The notes under the pieces are model-generated. The model was not told the origin of the DNA. It searched no databases and was given only the letters and a program-made list of their open reading frames with translations. 64,000 nt of DNA, from contig NZ_CP022372.1 of the NCBI RefSeq assembly GCF_002220095.1, forward strand, positions 124,001-188,000. The letters run 5' to 3'. Each line of letters starts with the position of its first letter. The first letter of the stretch is position 1. This document shows, piece after piece, positions 57,808 through 64,000 of the stretch. The stretch comes from Bosea sp. AS-1. Its GTDB lineage: Bacteria; Pseudomonadota; Alphaproteobacteria; Rhizobiales; Beijerinckiaceae. Position numbers and translations under genes: made by a program.

Positions 57808-58221
57808 ATGGAAACCGCCATGCTGAAACGCCCCGACCCTTTCCAGGCTCTCTGCCCGACGCGGCGCGTGCTCGACCGCATCGGCGATACCTGGGCCGTG
57901 TTGATTCTGATCGCGCTCGATGGGGGGACGCTGCGCTTCAACCAGCTGCGGCGCAGGATCGAGAACATATCGCAGAAGATGCTGTCGCAGACGCTGAAAA
58001 GCCTCGAACGCGACGGACTGGTCCAGCGCGAGGTGTTCCCGACGGTACCGGTGACGGTCGAATATTCCCTGACCGGGCTCGGGCGCACGCTCTCGCAGAC
58101 GGTGCATCAGCTCACGCTCTGGGCCGAGGCTCATATCGGCGAGATCCAGGCCGCGCAGCAGCGCTACGATCATGGCACGGCCCCGGTGGAATCGCCCATA
58201 GTATCGCCGGCCGGCCGCTGA
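57808..58221 (+). CDS. HxlR-family transcriptional regulator
   Basis: A winged-helix regulator of 137 residues. It has the HxlR opening CPTRRVLDRIGDTWAVLILI, LRFNQLRRRIENISQKMLSQ and LKSLERDGLVQREVF. The family Cys near the N-terminus (CPTRRV), often the thiol sensor, is present. Starts at 57808 or 57820 are possible. Likely controls the divergent NAD(P)-binding gene. Confidence 0.88.
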   Translation: METAMLKRPDPFQALCPTRRVLDRIGDTWAVLILIALDGGTLRFNQLRRRIENISQKMLSQTLKSLERDGLVQREVFPTVPVTVEYSLTGLGRTLSQTVHQLTLWAEAHIGEIQAAQQRYDHGTAPVESPIVSPAGR

Positions 58222-58234
58222 CATGCGGTAGCGC

Positions 58235-58262
58235 TGGCGTTTCCACCAATTTCGTGTATATG
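58235..58262 (+). promoter_or_regulatory. Possible rpsO promoter
   Basis: TGGCGT (58235-58240), a 16-base spacer and TATATG (58257-58262) lie about 130 bases before rpsO. The match to sigma-70 is only moderate. Confidence 0.3.
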
Positions 58263-58392
58263 CCCCGGCATCCGGACCGAAAAAGCCGGCTGCGCGACCC
58301 CTCCGCGATGAGGCGGCTCGCGGATTTCGGACCTCGCTGGACGACATCCCGGCCAGGCCCGCCAGATCAACCCGAGACAAAAGGATATCCCG

Positions 58393-58662
58393 ATGTCGAT
58401 CACTGCCGAACGCAAGACCGAGCTGCTGAAGGAATACGCCACCAAGCCGAACGACACCGGCTCGCCGGAAGTTCAGGTCGCGATCCTGACCGAGCGCATC
58501 AACAACCTCACCGGCCACTTCAAGTCGCATGCGAAGGACAACCATTCGCGCCGCGGCCTGCTCAAGCTGGTCTCGCAGCGCCGTTCGCTGCTCGACTACC
58601 TCAAGGGCAAGGAAGAGGCCCGCTACAAGACGCTGATCGAACGGCTCGGCATCCGCCGCTGA
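58393..58662 (+). CDS. rpsO: Ribosomal protein S15
   Basis: The 89-residue 30S protein that binds 16S rRNA helix 22. [20 protein letters not shown] and [20 protein letters not shown] are the family signature. AAAAGGAT precedes the ATG. It is upstream of pnp in the classical rpsO-pnp arrangement, with a hairpin between them. Confidence 0.98.
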   Translation: MSITAERKTELLKEYATKPNDTGSPEVQVAILTERINNLTGHFKSHAKDNHSRRGLLKLVSQRRSLLDYLKGKEEARYKTLIERLGIRR

Positions 58663-58682
58663 TCGAAGGCTGAAAACCGTTT

Positions 58683-58709
58683 CCGCCCGGTGCGCCACGC
58701 TCCGGGCGG
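58683..58709 (+). terminator. Hairpin between rpsO and pnp
   Basis: CCGCCCGG/CCGGGCGG (58683-58690, 58702-58709) with an 11-base loop is followed by CTCCTTTTCGG. It is a partial terminator or an RNase processing site, as in the E. coli rpsO-pnp region. The remaining bases to 58924 hold another weak stem (GGCCGC/GCGGCC) and no gene. Confidence 0.5.
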
Positions 58710-58924
58710 CTCCTTTTCGGGCGAGGCCGCCAGGGGCGGATCGCCTGACTGCCGCGGCGGCCGCATGGGGCGGCCCTCCCGCGTGACCCGCCGGGCGCCG
58801 CAGACGTCCATGGCAGGATCGCCGAGCGCTCGGGCGCCAACCTCGCACAACCCGAGCTTTCCGCCGTCTTGCCCATGGGCCTGAAGGCACCGGACGGGTC
58901 GAACCCGACCGAAAGACGAAAAAC

Positions 58925-61099
<2,175 letters not shown>

Positions 61100-61130
61100 T
61101 CGTCCAAGCGGATTCACGTGAAACGAGACG

Positions 61131-61164
61131 CCCCGCATCGACCGATGCGGGGTGTTTTGCTTTT
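61131..61164 (+). terminator. Intrinsic terminator after pnp
   Basis: CCCCGCAT-N6-ATGCGGGG (61131-61152) is followed by TGTTTTGCTTTT, 31 bases after the pnp stop. Confidence 0.85.
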
Positions 61165-61241
61165 CGACACCTCGGCTGCTGACATGGCCGCGCCAGCTTG
61201 GGACTAGTTTTCCCACCTCCGGGAAGCATTCGAGGCAGCCG

Positions 61242-62006
61242 ATGAAATCATTCCCCGTTCCCGGAACCGACAGCCGGCTGCGCTATCACGATCTCCCGGG
61301 CAGTGGGACGCCTCTCGTGCTCCTGCATGGGCTGGGTTGCGCATCCTCCTGCGACTACCCCACTGTCGCTGCCGATGCCGCTCTGCGCGGGCGGCGCATG
61401 CTGCTGATCGATCTTCTCGGATCCGGCTTCAGCGACCGGCCGGAAGCCTTCGGCTATACGATCGACGATCATGCCCGCAGCATCGTCGCGCTGGTCGAGG
61501 CGCTGGGCCTGCCGCAGGTCGACCTCTTCGGTCACAGCATGGGCGGAACCGTCGCCATCGTCGCCGCGACGATGCTGGGCGCGTGCCTGGGCAGGCTCGT
61601 CGTTGGCGAACCGAATCTGGATCCCGGCGGCGGCGTATTCAGCCGCCGCATCGCGGTGATGGCCGAAACGGATTATCGCGCGGGCGGCCAGGATGAAGTG
61701 ATCCGGGCCAGCAAGGCGGAGGGGAACGATATCTGGGCCACTTCCCTCGCCCGCACCGCACCTTATGCGGTTCACCGGACCGCCTGCTCGCTGGTCGCGG
61801 GCAGCGAGCCGACATGGCGGAGCATGCTCATCGCCCTTCCCGTGCCACGCCGGCTGATCGTCGGAGAATGGTCGCTGCCCTACGATGATGCGCTCGGCCT
61901 CCCCGAGGCCGGTGTCGATCTCGTCACGGTGGCGCGGGCCGGACATTCCATCCCCTGGGACAATCCGGCTGGCCTGGCAGAGGCGATCGCCGGAGCTTTG
62001 GGTTGA
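61242..62006 (+). CDS. Alpha/beta-hydrolase
   Basis: A 254-residue serine hydrolase with the oxyanion HG motif (VLLHGLGCASS), DLLGSGFSDRP, the nucleophile elbow GHSMGG (Ser about 99) and the C-terminal GHSIPWDNP His. The substrate is unknown. The ATG at 61242 (MKSFPVPGTDSRLRY) is chosen over an earlier open frame that crosses the pnp terminator. A separate transcription unit is likely. Confidence 0.85.
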   Translation: MKSFPVPGTDSRLRYHDLPGSGTPLVLLHGLGCASSCDYPTVAADAALRGRRMLLIDLLGSGFSDRPEAFGYTIDDHARSIVALVEALGLPQVDLFGHSMGGTVAIVAATMLGACLGRLVVGEPNLDPGGGVFSRRIAVMAETDYRAGGQDEVIRASKAEGNDIWATSLARTAPYAVHRTACSLVAGSEPTWRSMLIALPVPRRLIVGEWSLPYDDALGLPEAGVDLVTVARAGHSIPWDNPAGLAEAIAGALG

Positions 62007-62067
62007 GGGGCAGGGTCCAAGCAGCGGATGACGCGGCCTTCTTAATAGTCTAGACTTATGCCGCCCC

Positions 62068-62715
62068 ATGGAGACCGGCATGTCCGACCACCGTATCGCC
62101 TCGCTCGACGATCTCGCTCGCGCCTATCCCAATCCCGTCGCTCCCGCCTCGATCTTCAAGGAGATCGACCATGTCGACGAGAATTATGCAGCGCTGATCG
62201 CCGCCTCACCGTTTTTCGTGCTCGCGACGGTTGGTCCGGGGGGACTGGATTGTTCACCGCGCGGGGATTTGCCGGGCTTTGTCACGGTCCGGGACGCGAA
62301 AACGCTCCTGATTCCCGACCGAAAAGGCAATAACAGGCTGGATTCGTTGAAGAATATCCTGTTCGACGATCGAATCGGAATGCTCTTCCTGATCCCCGGT
62401 TGCGGCGAGACCCTGCGCGTGAACGGACGCGCCGAGGTTTCCTGCGATCCTGGGTTGTGTGCCAGGTTCGAGATGGGCGGGAAGCTGCCGGCAAGCGTGA
62501 TGATCGTCCATGTCGAGGCGGTCTACTTCCAGTGCTCGCGCGCGGTGGTAAGGGCGGAGCTCTGGAACCCGCAGCGGCAGGTCGAGCGGCACAGCCTTCC
62601 TTCCGCCGGCACCATCCTGCGCGACATCACCGCGCGCAATGCCGCGGTCGAGACCTTCGATGGCAAGAGCTACGACGAGGCGCTGCCCGCGCGGGTCAAG
62701 GCGACACTGTATTGA
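62068..62715 (+). CDS. PPOX-class FMN-binding flavoprotein (pyridoxamine-phosphate-oxidase-like)
   Basis: A 215-residue split-barrel flavoprotein of the MSMEG_1061-type family. It shows PFFVLATVGPGGLDCSPRGD, LLIPDRKGNNRLDSLKNIL, GMLFLIPGCGETLRVNGRAE and a C-terminal region rich in conserved polar residues. The substrate is unknown; members may act on F420 or FMN-linked reductions. The start is at 62068, or the second ATG at 62080 (MSDHRIAS). A partial dyad AGTCTAGACT (62047-62056) precedes it. Confidence 0.8.
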   Translation: METGMSDHRIASLDDLARAYPNPVAPASIFKEIDHVDENYAALIAASPFFVLATVGPGGLDCSPRGDLPGFVTVRDAKTLLIPDRKGNNRLDSLKNILFDDRIGMLFLIPGCGETLRVNGRAEVSCDPGLCARFEMGGKLPASVMIVHVEAVYFQCSRAVVRAELWNPQRQVERHSLPSAGTILRDITARNAAVETFDGKSYDEALPARVKATLY

Positions 62716-62723
62716 GAGAAAGA

Positions 62724-62749
62724 GAAAGGGCCGCGCGAGCGGCCCTTTC
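62724..62749. terminator. Bidirectional intrinsic terminator
   Basis: A perfect 11-bp stem GAAAGGGCCGC/GCGGCCCTTTC (62724-62734, 62739-62749) with a four-base loop sits between the convergent PPOX and PfkB genes. T-rich tails are short on both sides. Confidence 0.7.
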
Positions 62750-62794
62750 CTGATCCGTCCACGATGCAGGCAACATCCCAAGGGGACGGGACAA

Positions 62795-63793
62795 TCACAG
62801 CAGTCCTTCGTTGCCCGCCAGCGTCTTCAGGTTGACATCCGGCCGGGCGCCGAGGTGGGAGATGATCTCGGCCGCCGCCAGCGCGCCGAGACGCAGGGAA
62901 TCGCGCGTCTCGCGGCCCGAGGTCAGCCCATAGAGGAAGCCCGCGGCAAAAAGGTCGCCGGCGCCGGTCGCATCGACGACGCGTTCGACCGGGAAGACCG
63001 GCTCCTCGACGATGCCGTCCGGCGTCACCGCCAGCGCGCCCTTCTCCGAGCGTGTGACCACGGCGAGGATGTTCTCGGAGCGCAGCCAGGACAGGGCCGT
63101 GTCGAAATCCGCCGTCTGGTAGAGGCTCTTCAGCTCGTGCTCGTTGGCGAAGACGAGGTCGACCATGCGATTGCGGACCAGACCGAGGAATTCGTCGCGG
63201 TAGCGGTCGACGCAGAAGGAATCCGAGAGGGTGATGGCGACGCGCCCGCCAGCCTTGTGAGCGATCTCGGAGGCCTTGCGGAAGGCTTCCTTCGCCGCCG
63301 GCGGATCCCAGAGATAGCCTTCGAGATAGACGATGTCGGCGCTCTCGACAGCCTTCTCGTCGACATCGGCGACCGAGAGACCCTGGCAGGCGCCGAGATA
63401 GGTGTTCATCGTGCGCTCGCCGTCTGGTGTGACGATGATGAAGGAACGGGCGGTCGCCGGGCCGTCCATCGCATCGGCCGTGCCGAAGGCGACGCCCAGG
63501 GAGGTCAGGTCGTGCCGGTAGAGCTTGCCGAGCTCGTCGCCCCTGACCTTGCCGATGAAGGCGCCCTTGCCGCCGAAGGAGGCGAGGCCGGCGATGGTAT
63601 TGGCGGCCGAGCCGCCGGAAATGATGCGGGCCGGGCCCATGGCGGCGTAGAGCGACTCGGCGCGCTCCTCGTCGATCAGCATCATCGCACCCTTGGTCAG
63701 CTTCTGCGCGGCGAGGAAATCCTCCTCTGCCGAGGCGAGAACATCGACGATGGCGTTGCCGAGGGCGAGAACGTCCGTGCGGGTGCTGGTCAT
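62795..63793 (-). CDS. PfkB-family sugar/nucleoside kinase (adenosine-kinase-like)
   Basis: A 332-residue ribokinase-fold enzyme. It has the N-terminal LALGNAIVDVLA, the GGSAANTIAGLASFGGK substrate/ATP region, and the C-terminal signature DATGAGDLFAAGFLYG with the catalytic Asp (about residue 276). This layout is that of the alphaproteobacterial adenosine kinases, but fructokinase or ribokinase cannot be excluded. The ATG at 63793 is used. Confidence 0.88.
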   Translation of the reverse strand: MTSTRTDVLALGNAIVDVLASAEEDFLAAQKLTKGAMMLIDEERAESLYAAMGPARIISGGSAANTIAGLASFGGKGAFIGKVRGDELGKLYRHDLTSLGVAFGTADAMDGPATARSFIIVTPDGERTMNTYLGACQGLSVADVDEKAVESADIVYLEGYLWDPPAAKEAFRKASEIAHKAGGRVAITLSDSFCVDRYRDEFLGLVRNRMVDLVFANEHELKSLYQTADFDTALSWLRSENILAVVTRSEKGALAVTPDGIVEEPVFPVERVVDATGAGDLFAAGFLYGLTSGRETRDSLRLGALAAAEIISHLGARPDVNLKTLAGNEGLL

Positions 63794-63871
63794 GGATGGA
63801 TCCGGATTGATGCGGGGCTGGATGGCCGAAAAGGGGAAGTGGCGGCCGTGTCGCATCCGCCCGGTTTCGGG

Positions 63872-64000
63872 TCAAGCCGGCGGCTCGCGGCGGCTGGCTG
63901 CCTCATCGAGGATTCCGCCGAGGCGGCGCAGATCCTCGGCATCGAGCGTGTCGATCTCCCGGGCGAGGCGATTGGCGAACAGCGTTGCCTCCGCGTCCAG
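63872..64000 (-). CDS. Partial gene, C-terminal 42 residues (unrecognised)
   Basis: The window ends inside a leftward gene. The visible C-terminus reads ATLFANRLAREIDTLDAEDL followed by RRLGGILDEA and a stop at 63872. The helical, Leu-rich end could belong to a MarR-type regulator, but this is a guess. The gene is 78 bases from the PfkB start and probably in the same unit. Confidence 0.5.
   Translation of the reverse strand: MDAEATLFANRLAREIDTLDAEDLRRLGGILDEAASRREPPA

Overview
The window is a GC-rich (roughly two-thirds G+C by eye) chromosomal segment from an alphaproteobacterium. The order Hyphomicrobiales (Rhizobiales) is suggested by a gcrA cell-cycle regulator, aap-type amino-acid transporter genes, the C4-pathway 5-aminolevulinate synthase hemA, a PhrR/PraR-type regulator between lnt and metK, an IalB-like secreted protein, a fused YlxR/L7Ae protein, and the order lnt-corC-ybeY-phoH-miaB-plsC-rimI-tsaB-nfuA. 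A Bosea/Methylobacterium-like genus is plausible but cannot be fixed from sequence alone. No rRNA, tRNA, insertion sequence, prophage or CRISPR array was seen.

Layout. 1-8.5 kb: a membrane diguanylate cyclase, glutaminase, dCTP deaminase, apaG-argE, then the leftward argD-argF-hslO operon. 8.4-9.6 kb: a long regulatory region between argD and gcrA. It carries a consensus-like promoter, a short Arg-rich reading frame in the argD leader, a perfect DnaA box and a dense cluster of GANTC (CcrM methylation) sites. 9.6-13 kb: aapM, aapQ and aapJ without the ATPase gene aapP. 13-14 kb: guaC. 14.3-23.5 kb: a polysaccharide (exopolysaccharide/capsule-like) locus with GT4 and GT2 glycosyltransferases, a Wzz/BY-kinase-type protein whose kinase half looks dead, a Tat-exported GH10 glycanase, a Wzx-like flippase, a DUF6492 protein and a WecG/TagA glycosyltransferase. 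An AT-rich, palindrome-laden promoter region follows.

23.8-28.4 kb: an SDR oxidoreductase, an IalB-like protein, an M20 amidohydrolase, hemA and a DUF3592 membrane protein. 28.4-36 kb: the leftward rimP-nusA-ylxR/L7Ae-infB-rbfA-truB translation/transcription operon, with an intrinsic terminator inside its leader. 36-39.3 kb: a DUF2336 protein, trmB and metK. 39.3-44.2 kb: the regulator, lnt, corC, ybeY and phoH, all leftward and partly translationally coupled. 44.3-53.8 kb: miaB, plsC, rimI, tsaB, nfuA, usp, trpS, murJ, hslU and hslV, all leftward. 54-64 kb: a chemoreceptor, a small Atu4866-like protein, an NAD(P)-binding protein divergent from an HxlR regulator with an operator-like dyad between them, rpsO-pnp, an alpha/beta hydrolase, a PPOX-type flavoprotein, a PfkB sugar/nucleoside kinase, and the 3' end of one further leftward gene.

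Most genes are housekeeping (translation, tRNA and ribosome maturation, arginine and methionine/SAM metabolism, envelope). The most unusual signals are in non-coding DNA: the argD leader with its rare-codon Arg peptide, the GANTC cluster upstream of gcrA, and the terminator in the rimP-nusA leader.
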